A stretch of DNA of 15,306 nt from Azohydromonas lata NBRC 102462 (lineage in GTDB: Bacteria > Pseudomonadota > Gammaproteobacteria > Burkholderiales > Burkholderiaceae_C), in contig CAMCTE010000041.1 of the NCBI GenBank assembly GCA_945878385.1, positions 1 to 15,306 on the forward strand, read 5' to 3'. The notes under the pieces are model-generated. The model had not been told where the DNA came from. It saw only the letters and a list, made by a program, of their open reading frames with translations, and searched no databases. This document shows positions 7,114 through 14,565 of this stretch, piece after piece; within the stretch, counting starts at the first letter, position 1; each line of letters opens with the position of its first letter. The translations under genes and the position numbers were made by a program.

Positions 7114-7138
7114 GAGAGGTCCAAAAAGCGATACCCCC

Positions 7139-7144
7139 ATGCTA
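7139..7144 (-). promoter_or_regulatory. Possible -10 element for the desaturase gene
   Basis: On the minus strand TAGCAT (7144 to 7139) would start transcription near 7132, leaving a leader of about 19 bases before ATG 7113. No good -35 is visible, so the gene could instead rely on read-through from the upstream genes. Weak call. Confidence 0.25.
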
Positions 7145-7159
7145 CCGCGCGGGGGGCAA

Positions 7160-8419
7160 TCAGTCTCGGCGGGTGATCACGGCGGCAAAGAATCCGTCGG
7201 TGCCATGCCGGTGCGGCCACAGGCGCAGGTGTCCGCCCGTGCACAAGGCGGCGGCATCGGGCACCTTCAGCCGGGTGAGTTCCTGCGCCGCGTCCAATCG
7301 CTCGAAATTCGGGTGCCCTGCCAAAAAGGCCTCCACCACCGCCTCGTTTTCCTCGGGCAGCACGCTGCAGGTGGCATACACCAGCCGCCCACCGGGCTTG
7401 AGCAGCCGCACCGCACTGGCCAGGATGGCCTGTTGCAAGCCCGCCAACTCCGCCACCGATTCGGGCTTCTGGCGCCACTTCAGGTCGGGGTTGCGGCGCA
7501 GCGTGCCCAAGCCCGAACAGGGCGCGTCCACCAACACCCGGTCGATCTTGCCGGCCAAGCGCTTGATGCGTTCGTCCCGTTCATGGGCAATCTGCACCGG
7601 GTGCACATTGGACAGACCGCTGCGCGCCAGGCGGGGCTTGAGTGCGGCCAGGCGGTGGCCCGAAGTGTCGAAGGCATAAAGGCGACCGGTATTGCGCATG
7701 GCCGCGCCCAGGGCCAGGGTCTTGCCGCCGGCACCGGCGCAGAAGTCCACCACCATCTCGCCCCGATGGGCGTCGGTGAGCAGGGCCAGCAGTTGGCTGC
7801 CCTCGTCCTGCACCTCCACATCGCCGCGGCTGAAGACCTCCAGTTTGTTGAGCGCCGGCTTGCCCTTCAGGCGCAGGCCCAAAGGGGAATGGGGGGTGGG
7901 CTCACACGGAAAGCCGAGCGTTTCGAATTCAGCCAGCGCCGCCTCGCGCTTGGCCTTGAAGGCGTTCACGCGCAAATCCAGCGGCGCCGGTTCTTCCATG
8001 GACTGCAAAAAGCCTCGCAGTTCCTCGCCCACCACCGCCTGCAGCCGCTCAAGCAACCACGGTGGCATGTTGGCGCGCACCCGCTCGGGCAGGTTGGCGG
8101 TGTCCACGGCGCGAAGCTGTTGCAACCAGGTCCACTCGGCTTCGGTGACGGCCGCCTTCAGGTAGGCATCACTGCCCTGCCAGGCCAGCAGCACCAAGCG
8201 CCGCGCCAGGGGCCCCTGCCCGGACTGCGCCAAGTGCTGCAGCACCAAGCGCTGGCGCAGCACCCGAAAGGTGGTTTCGGCCAGGATGGCGCGGTCCTTG
8301 GCGCCCAGGGCCTTGTTTTCCCGGAAGAAGGCCGAGACCTCGCGGTCGGCCGGATGCACCAGCAGCAGCACACGCTGCAACAGCTCGGTGGCCAATTGAA
8401 CCTGAAGCTTGGGATGCAT
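7160..8419 (-). CDS. RsmB/NOP-family SAM-dependent RNA (cytosine-5) methyltransferase
   Basis: Methyltransferase that puts a methyl group on C5 of a cytosine in RNA, probably rRNA. It has 419 residues. The N-terminal helical part (about 1-130, with ADREVSAFFRENKALGAKDR) is the NusB-like RNA-binding region of RsmB-type enzymes. The SAM-binding motif DFCAGAGGKT is at 225-234. The two cysteines of the m5C mechanism are C301 in DAPCSGLG and C351 in ATCS. The ATG at 8419 is five bases downstream of the end of purN, with a short AGG site overlapping the purN stop region. E. coli RsmB (16S rRNA C967) is 429 residues, but Burkholderiales often carry more than one family member, so I do not assign a symbol or a target base. 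Confidence 0.93.
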   Translation of the reverse strand: MHPKLQVQLATELLQRVLLLVHPADREVSAFFRENKALGAKDRAILAETTFRVLRQRLVLQHLAQSGQGPLARRLVLLAWQGSDAYLKAAVTEAEWTWLQQLRAVDTANLPERVRANMPPWLLERLQAVVGEELRGFLQSMEEPAPLDLRVNAFKAKREAALAEFETLGFPCEPTPHSPLGLRLKGKPALNKLEVFSRGDVEVQDEGSQLLALLTDAHRGEMVVDFCAGAGGKTLALGAAMRNTGRLYAFDTSGHRLAALKPRLARSGLSNVHPVQIAHERDERIKRLAGKIDRVLVDAPCSGLGTLRRNPDLKWRQKPESVAELAGLQQAILASAVRLLKPGGRLVYATCSVLPEENEAVVEAFLAGHPNFERLDAAQELTRLKVPDAAALCTGGHLRLWPHRHGTDGFFAAVITRRD

Positions 8420-8425
8420 GAAGGC

Positions 8426-9064
8426 CTATTCGTTGAAAAAGAGCACCTGCGGTGCACCCCGGCGATGGTGCACCACCCCGGATTGAAGCGCCAGTTCGCC
8501 GTTCACATGCCAGCCCACCGCCAGCGGCAACAGGCGATGCTCGGCCTGCAGCACGCGTTCGGCCAGGGCTTGTTCGTCATCACCCGCGCGCACCGGCACC
8601 ACCGCTTGGGCGATCACCGGGCCATGGTCCAGCGTGGGCGTTACATAGTGCACGGTGGCACCGGCCGCCTTCACCCCACATTCCAGGGCGCGGCGGTGGG
8701 TGTGCAGTCCAGGAAAAGCGGGCAGCAGCGAGGGATGGATGTTCATCAGGCGGCCCTCGAAATGGCGCACGAAGGGCTCACCGAGCACACGCATGAAGCC
8801 GGCCAGCACCACCAGGTCCGGCTGCAGGGCCTTGCAGGATTGCAGCAGGGCCGCATCGAAAGCCTCGCGGGTTTCGAAGGCCTGATGGTCCAGGACCTGG
8901 GTGTGCAAGCCGTGATCCCGCGCCCACTGCAGGCCCGCGGCCTGCGGGCGGTTGCTGATCACGCCCACCCATTGCGCTTTCCAGGCCTGCGCATGCGCGG
9001 CTTCAACCACGGCGGCCAGGTTGCTGCCGCGGCCGGATATCAAGGCCAGGATGCGCGTGTTCAT
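8426..9064 (-). CDS. purN: Phosphoribosylglycinamide formyltransferase 1 (GAR transformylase)
   Basis: Third step of purine synthesis: formyl transfer from 10-formyltetrahydrofolate to GAR in the cytoplasm. It has 212 residues, the same as E. coli PurN. The phosphate-binding ISGRGSNL lies at 9-16, followed by AGFMRVL (88-94), the catalytic N108 and H110 in MNIHPSLLPAFPGLHTH, and D146 in LDHGPVI. The ATG at 9064 gives the standard N-terminus MNTRILALISGRGSN. An upstream TTG (9076) is in frame but would lie on the predicted transcription start. The leader is only about 14 bases and C-rich, with no Shine-Dalgarno site. It is divergent from trpS and leads the purN-methyltransferase pair. Confidence 0.96.
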   Translation of the reverse strand: MNTRILALISGRGSNLAAVVEAAHAQAWKAQWVGVISNRPQAAGLQWARDHGLHTQVLDHQAFETREAFDAALLQSCKALQPDLVVLAGFMRVLGEPFVRHFEGRLMNIHPSLLPAFPGLHTHRRALECGVKAAGATVHYVTPTLDHGPVIAQAVVPVRAGDDEQALAERVLQAEHRLLPLAVGWHVNGELALQSGVVHHRRGAPQVLFFNE

Positions 9065-9138
9065 GGGGGTGTGCAAGGGGCGGCAGTGTACTGGCCGTGC
9101 GCGGGCGCCCTAGAGGGCCCCACTTCTACAATGCACGG
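9065..9138. promoter_or_regulatory. Divergent promoter region between purN and trpS
   Basis: This 74-base region holds a -10 candidate for each direction: TACACT on the minus strand (9090 to 9085) for purN and TACAAT on the plus strand (9127-9132) for trpS. The -35 regions of both would fall in the same GC-rich stretch, where the inverted repeat GCCCT-AG-AGGGC (9107-9118) lies. The overlap suggests that the two promoters compete or share a control site. The -10 matches are seen; the rest is inferred. Confidence 0.5.
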
Positions 9139-9139
9139 A
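9127..9139 (+). promoter_or_regulatory. -10 element predicted to give a leaderless trpS message
   Basis: TACAAT (9127-9132; five of six matches to TATAAT) is followed by six bases and then the trpS ATG, so transcription should start at the ATG itself. There is no Shine-Dalgarno site between them. The arrangement is the same as at trxB. Confidence 0.55.
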
Positions 9140-10482
9140 TGAGTCATCGTGTTCTGACCGGCATCACCACCTCCGGCACCCCGCACCTGGGCAACTATGT
9201 CGGTGCCATCCGCCCAGCCGTGGCCGCCAGCCGAGAAGCCGGTGTGGAAAGTTACCTGTTCCTGGCCGACTACCACGCCCTGATCAAGTGCGACGACCCC
9301 CGGCGCGTGGCGCGTTCACGCTTGGAAATTGCCGCCACCTGGCTGGCCTGTGGCCTGGACCCACAGCGAGTGACCTTCTACCGCCAAAGCGACATTCCCG
9401 AGATTCCTGAACTCAACTGGCTGTTGACCTGCGTCACCGCCAAGGGCCTGATGAACCGGGCGCATGCCTACAAGGCCGCCACCGACGCCAACCAGGCGCA
9501 AGGCGATGAAGAGGATGCCGGCGTGACCATGGGGCTGTTCGGCTACCCGGTACTGATGGCCGCTGACATCCTGATGTTCAACGCCCACCGCGTGCCAGTG
9601 GGGCGCGACCAAGTGCAGCACATCGAAATGGCGCGCGACATTGCCACCCGCTTCAATCACCTCTATGGGCAGGGCCGGGAACTGTTCGTACTGCCGCAGG
9701 CGCAGATTGACGACGCGGTGGCCGTGCTGCCCGGCCTGGACGGCCGCAAGATGAGCAAGAGCTACGACAACACCCTGCCCCTATTTGATGGCGGGGCCAA
9801 GGCCTTGCGCGACACGGTGGCCAAGATCGTCACCGATTCACGGCTTCCGGGTGAGCCCAAGGAAACCGAAGGCTCGGCCTTGGTGTTGATCCACGACAGT
9901 CTGGCCACCCCCCAGCAACGACAAGCCTTCCACGACGACCTGGCCGGTGGCCTGGCCTGGGGCGAGGCCAAGGCCCGCACCACCGCCCTGCTGGAAGCCC
10001 ATATCGCGCCGATGCGCGAACACTATGAAGCGTTGATCGCAAGGCCAGACGACATCGAGGACATCCTGCTGGACGGAGCCCGCAGGGCGCGAGCCGTGGC
10101 GCAACCCTTCATGGAACAACTGCGCGAGGCGGTGGGGTTGGGCCGCTTGGGGTCTGCACGAACGGGCGGCACACCGGGGGGTGCGGCGGGTGCAGCCGGC
10201 AGTGCAGCCACCGAGCGCGCGCCCGTGTTCAAGCAATACCGTGAGGCCGATGGCCGTTTCTACTTCAAGCTCAGTGCACACGACGGCGCGGTGCTGCTGC
10301 AAAGCGAGGGCTTCGAAGCAGGCCGAGAGGCCGGTCAGTGGGTCAAGCGCATCCGAAGCGAAGGGGCCGAGGCCGCAAGGCAGGCACCGGTGGCCCTGGG
10401 CCCCGGTGTGCAGTGGGCTGCCGTGGAGCAGGCCCTGCAACGCATGATGGCCGACGACGCGCAAGCGGCCGCGCAGGCCTGA
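9139..10482 (+). CDS. trpS: Tryptophan--tRNA ligase with extra C-terminal DUF1508-like domain
   Basis: Class I aminoacyl-tRNA synthetase that charges tRNA-Trp. It has 447 residues, whereas usual bacterial TrpS has about 330-340. The Rossmann catalytic core carries the HIGH-type motif TPHLGNY (14-20) and KMSKS (204-208), with PVGRDQVQHIEMARDIA (153-169) typical of TrpS. The canonical enzyme ends near residue 335. A Gly/Ala-rich linker (about 336-358) follows, then a small domain, FKQYREADGRFYFKLSAHDG (364-383) to LLQSEGF and a helix (to about 410), that resembles the DUF1508/YegP fold. The ATG at 9139 gives the normal N-terminus MSHRVLTGITTSGTPH; no ribosome site precedes it. The next gene starts 19 bases after its stop. 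The role of the added domain is unknown. Confidence 0.95.
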   Translation: MSHRVLTGITTSGTPHLGNYVGAIRPAVAASREAGVESYLFLADYHALIKCDDPRRVARSRLEIAATWLACGLDPQRVTFYRQSDIPEIPELNWLLTCVTAKGLMNRAHAYKAATDANQAQGDEEDAGVTMGLFGYPVLMAADILMFNAHRVPVGRDQVQHIEMARDIATRFNHLYGQGRELFVLPQAQIDDAVAVLPGLDGRKMSKSYDNTLPLFDGGAKALRDTVAKIVTDSRLPGEPKETEGSALVLIHDSLATPQQRQAFHDDLAGGLAWGEAKARTTALLEAHIAPMREHYEALIARPDDIEDILLDGARRARAVAQPFMEQLREAVGLGRLGSARTGGTPGGAAGAAGSAATERAPVFKQYREADGRFYFKLSAHDGAVLLQSEGFEAGREAGQWVKRIRSEGAEAARQAPVALGPGVQWAAVEQALQRMMADDAQAAAQA

Positions 10483-10501
10483 GCCGGTGCGGGCGTCACC
10501 C

Positions 10502-10981
10502 ATGGCAGGCATCCACATCACCGACATCGAATCGGCCATCAACTGGTGGCGCGAGCGTTCGCCTTCCGCCGACGGGGTGAGCGCCTGCGCCGAAGTGCGC
10601 GCATTGGCTGAAATCTATGCCCTCATGGTGTACCACCGCGAGCCCGAGTGCGACGAGGTGAGCATGCCCGCCAAGGCCAAGCAGGCCTGGCTGCAGTGGT
10701 ACGGCAGCACACCAGACGCGCCGTGCATCGCCATCTGTTCGACCAGCCAGGGCGACGACATCTGCAAGGGCTGCGGGCGCAGCTTCGATGAAGTGCAGAA
10801 CTGGACCGTGATGAGCCCCGCTGAAAAACGCGGCACCTGGCGGCGCATCACGCAGGAGGGCACGGCCTGGCGGTTCAACCGCTATGCGGAACGGGCGCAG
10901 GCTTCAGCGGGCCTGGGCCCCAGGCCCGTAACGGCACCAAGCCCCTTGCCGAGCGACGCATCCGGCGCCGCGGCGCCGTGA
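10502..10981 (+). CDS. DUF3717-DUF1289 domain protein
   Basis: Uncharacterised cytoplasmic protein of 159 residues from ATG 10502; a GTG at 10487 is also possible. The first half (about 4-67, with IESAINWWRERSPS and a Cys-containing ACAEVRALAEIYALMV) resembles DUF3717. The second half (about 73-130) is DUF1289, a short domain with four cysteines (C75, C79, C88, C91 in PCIAIC and CKGCGR) that probably binds a metal such as zinc, followed by the conserved WRRITQE and FNRYAERA. The last 25 or so residues are Pro/Ala-rich and look disordered. It sits between trpS and the MATE gene; its stop overlaps the MATE GTG. Function unknown; the domain names are from recognition of the conserved wording. 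Confidence 0.85.
   Translation: MAGIHITDIESAINWWRERSPSADGVSACAEVRALAEIYALMVYHREPECDEVSMPAKAKQAWLQWYGSTPDAPCIAICSTSQGDDICKGCGRSFDEVQNWTVMSPAEKRGTWRRITQEGTAWRFNRYAERAQASAGLGPRPVTAPSPLPSDASGAAAP
10908..10928. repeat. GC-rich inverted repeat near the end of the DUF1289 gene
   Basis: Ten-base arms CGGGCCTGGG (10908-10917) and CCCAGGCCCG (10919-10928) surround a single C. In RNA this would be a very stable hairpin with a 3-base loop. No T tract follows, so it is not a simple terminator. It lies about 50 bases before the MATE start. Confidence 0.7.
10963..10978. repeat. 16-bp palindrome ending on the MATE start codon
   Basis: CGGCGCCG occurs twice in direct succession (10963-10970, 10971-10978). 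Because each copy is itself a palindrome, the whole is a perfect 16-bp palindrome. Its last G is the first base of the MATE GTG start codon. It could sequester the ribosome-binding region of that gene. Confidence 0.65.
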
Positions 10982-12399
10982 CGCGCCACCCAATCACCTT
11001 CGGCCAGGACAGCCGGCGAATCCTGCAACTCGCGTGGCCCGTGTTGGTGGGCCAGTTGGCCGTGCTGGCCTTCGGGACCATCGACACCGTGCTGCTGGCG
11101 CGTCTGGGCTCGCAAGACCTGGCTGCGCTGGCCGTGGGGTCGGCGGCCTACATCACCGTCTTCGTGGGGCTGATGGGTGTGCTGTTGGCCATCGGCCCCA
11201 TCGTGGGCCACCACTACGGCGCCGGTGAACACGAGCAGGCTGGCCGCCAGTTCCACCAGGGCATCTGGCTGGCGCTGGCCTTGTCAGCAGTGGGCGTGTT
11301 GGTGCTGGCCTTTCCGCAGCCTTTCCTGGCACTGGCTCAGGTGGACACGGCGGTGGCGCAAGGCATTCGTGGCTATCTGGTGGCCTTGGCCTTTGCCTTG
11401 CCCGCCTCGCTGCTGTTCACCGTGTACCGCGGTTTCAACACGGCCATCTCAAGGCCCAAGGCGGTGATGAACCTGCAGGTGGGCGCACTGGCTTTGAAGT
11501 TACCGCTGTCTGTGGCCCTGGCATGGGGCGTGCCGGCATGGAACCTGCCCGGCCTGGGTGTGGTGGGCTGCGGCGTGGCCACGGCCATCGTGATGTGGCT
11601 GCAATGCTTGGCCGCGGCCTGGATCATGTTCAAAGACCCCCACTACGCGCCCTATGCCCTGCTGGGCCGTGGGTTGGATGCACCCAATGGGCCGATGCTG
11701 CGGGCCTTGCTGCGCCTGGGTGTGCCCATGGGGGCCGGTATCTTGATCGAGGTGACGGGCTTCACCTTCATGGCCCTTTTCATTGCCCGACTGGGCCCCT
11801 TGCCGGTGGCTGGGCATCAGATTGCCGCCAATCTTGTGTCCCTGCTGTTCATGGTGCCCCTGGCGCTTTCCAACGCCACGAGCACCCTGGTGGCGCAGCA
11901 GTTGGGTGCCCACGCGCCCGCCCAGGCACGGCAGTTGGCTTGGCATGGCGTGCTGCTGGCTGCAGTGCTGGCGCTGCTGATGGGTGCCACGCTGTACCTG
12001 GGTCGGCCTTGGGTGGCGGGGCTTTACACGCACGATGCAGCCGTGGCCGCTGCAGCCCTGGTGCTGATGGGCTGGGTGGTGTGGTTCCATCTGGCCGACG
12101 CCTTGCAAACCATGGCCGCACTGGTGTTGCGGGCCTATCGGGTGGCCACGCTGCCGGTGGTGGTGTACGCGGTGGCCCTGTGGGGCGTGGGCCTGGGTGG
12201 CGGTTACGCGCTGGCGTTTCGGGAACCGAACACAGACTCGCTGCTGCCCTGGGCAGTGGGGGCATCGGGTTTCTGGGTGGCGTCCACTGCAGCGCTGTGG
12301 GTGGCTGCGGTGCTGCTGTTGGCCTTGCTGGCTTGGGTCATCAGGCAGCAAACGCCGCGGGGCTCGCTGGCAGGGCCGCCTGAAGCGGCAACCGGATGA
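10978..12399 (+). CDS. MATE-family efflux transporter (NorM-like)
   Basis: Inner-membrane exporter of the MATE family, which expels cationic drugs or metabolites using sodium or proton gradients. It has 473 residues with about twelve hydrophobic segments in two halves, beginning ILQLAWPVLVGQLAVLAFG (15-33) with the family-typical IDTVLLARLG, and PMGAGILIEVTGFTFMALF (about 250-268) opening the second half. The start is GTG 10978, overlapping the previous stop as GTGA, so translation is probably coupled. The 3' end overlaps the convergent sensor kinase gene by 59 bases. Neighbour genes do not reveal the substrate. Confidence 0.93.
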   Translation: MTRHPITFGQDSRRILQLAWPVLVGQLAVLAFGTIDTVLLARLGSQDLAALAVGSAAYITVFVGLMGVLLAIGPIVGHHYGAGEHEQAGRQFHQGIWLALALSAVGVLVLAFPQPFLALAQVDTAVAQGIRGYLVALAFALPASLLFTVYRGFNTAISRPKAVMNLQVGALALKLPLSVALAWGVPAWNLPGLGVVGCGVATAIVMWLQCLAAAWIMFKDPHYAPYALLGRGLDAPNGPMLRALLRLGVPMGAGILIEVTGFTFMALFIARLGPLPVAGHQIAANLVSLLFMVPLALSNATSTLVAQQLGAHAPAQARQLAWHGVLLAAVLALLMGATLYLGRPWVAGLYTHDAAVAAAALVLMGWVVWFHLADALQTMAALVLRAYRVATLPVVVYAVALWGVGLGGGYALAFREPNTDSLLPWAVGASGFWVASTAALWVAAVLLLALLAWVIRQQTPRGSLAGPPEAATG

Positions 12400-13846
12400 T
12401 GAAGCAACTGCCGCCACCCTGGCGCGGCTGAACTTCGGCCTGACCCGCATGGTGCTGCGCAATCTGGCGCACCAGCGACAAGCCCAGGCCCACACCGCCT
12501 TCGCTTTCAGCATGGCCCGGCAAGCGGTAGAAGGGCTCGAAGATGCGCTCGGCCTCATGGGTTGGCACGCCGGGCCCCCGGTCGAGCACCCTCAATTCGG
12601 CAAAGGGCTGGTGCGCGTGCTGCACATGGCGCAGTTCCACCTCCACCAAGCCCTGCCCATAGCGGGCCGCGTTGTCCAAGAGGTTGCGCACGGCGCGCCG
12701 CAACAGCCGCTCTTCACCGCGCACGGGGGTGACGCCGTCGGCGGTGATGAGTTCGGCGCCTGACCGGGCGGCCTCTTCGGCCACCGTGGCCAAAAGGTCG
12801 AAGGTGGGGGACAGGGCCTGTGCGGCCGGTGCCAGGCCCGGTGTGGTCAGGTCTGCCGATGACCGGGTCTGCGCCTGAAGACGGCTGGACAACAACAGTT
12901 CCTCGATCAGGGCGTCCAATTCGCGCAGGTTGTGGTCGATTTCCCGGCGCAGCCTTTCGCGCATCGGCGTTTCCTGGGCCTCCTGCAGCAGCCCCAAGGC
13001 CACCTTCAAACGCGCCAGCGGCGAGCGCAGCTCATGCGAGGCATTGGCCACCAGCCGCGAATGGGACTGCACCAGCGACTCAATGCGCTCGGCCGCCCTG
13101 TTGAAGGCCGTGGCCAACTGCGCCACTTCGTCGCTGCCGGCATCGTCCACCCGATGGCCCAGAGAACCGCTGCCAAACCGCTCCACGCCGCGCTGCAAAG
13201 ACTCCAGCCGGCGCGTGAGCCGCCGCACCACCGGGTAGGCCCCAAGGGCCACGGCCAGGAAGAGCAGCGCCAGCACGGCCACCAGCCCACTGCCCGATCG
13301 CATCGGGTCCAGCGCAGCCCAGGGCCCACCGAGCCCCAGGGGCGGCGCAGCGCCCGGCCCAGGGCCCAGGCCCGGCGGGTGGCCCGGCCCACGCAGGCCG
13401 TATTCACCACGCCCTGCGCCGAATTCGCCTTCGCTGCCTCGGCGCTCTCCGTTCGGCCGCGGGCCGCGCATCATCCACAGGGTGCGGCCATCGTCCAGCA
13501 CCACCGCAAGAGCCGGTGGGCCGGCGCCTTCGGCCAAGCGTCGCTCGAAGGACACACTGGCCGCGATGCGCTGCCCCTTCGCATCGTCCAGGGCCAGCGG
13601 CATGCGCAAGCGCTCGGACCAACCGCGCAATGCGGCCGCCTGTTGCGCCCGGTCCTCGGTCGCTTCGGGCAGGGCCTGCGCAATCAGTTCACCCATCGCG
13701 CGCACGCGGTCGCCTCCTCCGCCTTGCTGGATGATGCGTTCACGCTCTTGGTTCACATGGCGCTGGGCCAGCCAACCCGAGCCCAAGGCGAACAGTGCCA
13801 GCACCACCACCACGGTGAACCACACCCGAAGGTACAGCGACTTCAA
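12341..13846 (-). CDS. Two-component sensor histidine kinase (CpxA-like)
   Basis: Inner-membrane kinase that would sense an envelope signal and phosphorylate the adjacent response regulator. It has 501 residues. Transmembrane segments are at about 7-27 and 188-208, enclosing a periplasmic domain (28-187) that ends in a long Gly/Pro/Arg-rich run (about 128-178). A HAMP linker (209-262) is followed by the H-box NASHELRSPLARLK with phospho-acceptor H271, the N-box NLLDNAARYG (388-397), G1 DRGPG (422-426), F-box FEPFYR and G2 GVGLGLS (451-457). The start is a rare TTG at 13846, overlapping the regulator's stop as TTGA, with GAGG seven bases upstream. CpxA-like is inferred from the operon and layout; other OmpR-linked kinases share these features. 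Confidence 0.93.
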   Translation of the reverse strand: MKSLYLRVWFTVVVVLALFALGSGWLAQRHVNQERERIIQQGGGGDRVRAMGELIAQALPEATEDRAQQAAALRGWSERLRMPLALDDAKGQRIAASVSFERRLAEGAGPPALAVVLDDGRTLWMMRGPRPNGERRGSEGEFGAGRGEYGLRGPGHPPGLGPGPGAAPPLGLGGPWAALDPMRSGSGLVAVLALLFLAVALGAYPVVRRLTRRLESLQRGVERFGSGSLGHRVDDAGSDEVAQLATAFNRAAERIESLVQSHSRLVANASHELRSPLARLKVALGLLQEAQETPMRERLRREIDHNLRELDALIEELLLSSRLQAQTRSSADLTTPGLAPAAQALSPTFDLLATVAEEAARSGAELITADGVTPVRGEERLLRRAVRNLLDNAARYGQGLVEVELRHVQHAHQPFAELRVLDRGPGVPTHEAERIFEPFYRLPGHAESEGGVGLGLSLVRQIAQHHAGQAEVQPRQGGGSCFIIRLPLQAALPASPAAFAA

Positions 13847-14565
13847 GTGCCCGCCTCGCGTTCATCCGACTTGCCCGTGCTGCGGGCCAGCAGGTAGCCC
13901 ACGCCGCGCACGGTGAGCAGCCGCTTGGGCGCCCGCGGGTCTTGCTCGATCACGGCCCGGATGCGCGACACATGCACATCAATCGAACGGTCATAGGCCT
14001 CCAGGCTGTGGCCTCGCAGGGTCTCCATGATCTGGTCGCGGCTGAGCACGCGGCCAGCCTGGCGGGCCAGGGCCAGCAGGATGTCGAACTGGTAGCCGGT
14101 GAGGTCGCAGCCCACACCATCAAGGCGCACCGCTCTGGACCCGACATCGAGTTCCAATGCACCCACGCGCACCACCTCACCAGGGGCCGTGCCGGGCTGG
14201 GCGCGGCGCAGCAGGGCCCTCACCCGCGCCAGCAATTCCCGGGGCTCAAAGGGTTTGGGCAGATAGTCGTCTGCGCCCAGTTCCAGGCCCAGGATGCGGT
14301 CAGCGGCATCTCCCCGTGCGGTGAGCATCAGGATGGGCAAGCCACTCAGGCGCGGTTGCTGGCGCCATTCGGCGGTCAAAGCCAGCCCGTCGCCGTCGGG
14401 CAGCATCACATCCATGAGCACCAGGTCGGGCGGCTGGCGCAGCACTGCGTAGCGGGCCTGCGCCGCCGTGGGCGCGTGGTCCACCTGAAAGCCCGCTTGG
14501 CCGAGATCGTCGCGGACCATCACGGCCCGCCGTGCGTCGTCCTCAATCAGCAACAGCCTGTGCAT
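13843..14565 (-). CDS. OmpR/PhoB-family response regulator (CpxR-like)
   Basis: DNA-binding regulator of 240 residues. The receiver domain (1-118) has the acidic pocket D9-D10, phospho-acceptor D52 in LMDVMLPDGDG, T82 and K104 in the LPKPF switch motif. The winged-helix effector domain (about 132-228) shows DRSIDVHVSRIR and the C-terminal RGVGYLLA typical of the OmpR/PhoB family. The ATG at 14565 lies 23 bases inside the 3' end of the CpxP-like gene, and its stop overlaps the kinase start by four bases. This packing suggests coupled translation of all three. The target promoters may include its own operon, as for CpxR; no binding site could be confirmed. Confidence 0.95.
   Translation of the reverse strand: MHRLLLIEDDARRAVMVRDDLGQAGFQVDHAPTAAQARYAVLRQPPDLVLMDVMLPDGDGLALTAEWRQQPRLSGLPILMLTARGDAADRILGLELGADDYLPKPFEPRELLARVRALLRRAQPGTAPGEVVRVGALELDVGSRAVRLDGVGCDLTGYQFDILLALARQAGRVLSRDQIMETLRGHSLEAYDRSIDVHVSRIRAVIEQDPRAPKRLLTVRGVGYLLARSTGKSDEREAGT

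Noticed and set aside
7112..9142. 676-residue open frame on the plus strand opposite the methyltransferase and purN genes
   Set aside because: It spans two well-identified minus-strand genes and their junction, and the translation is low-complexity Gln/His/Gly with no motif.
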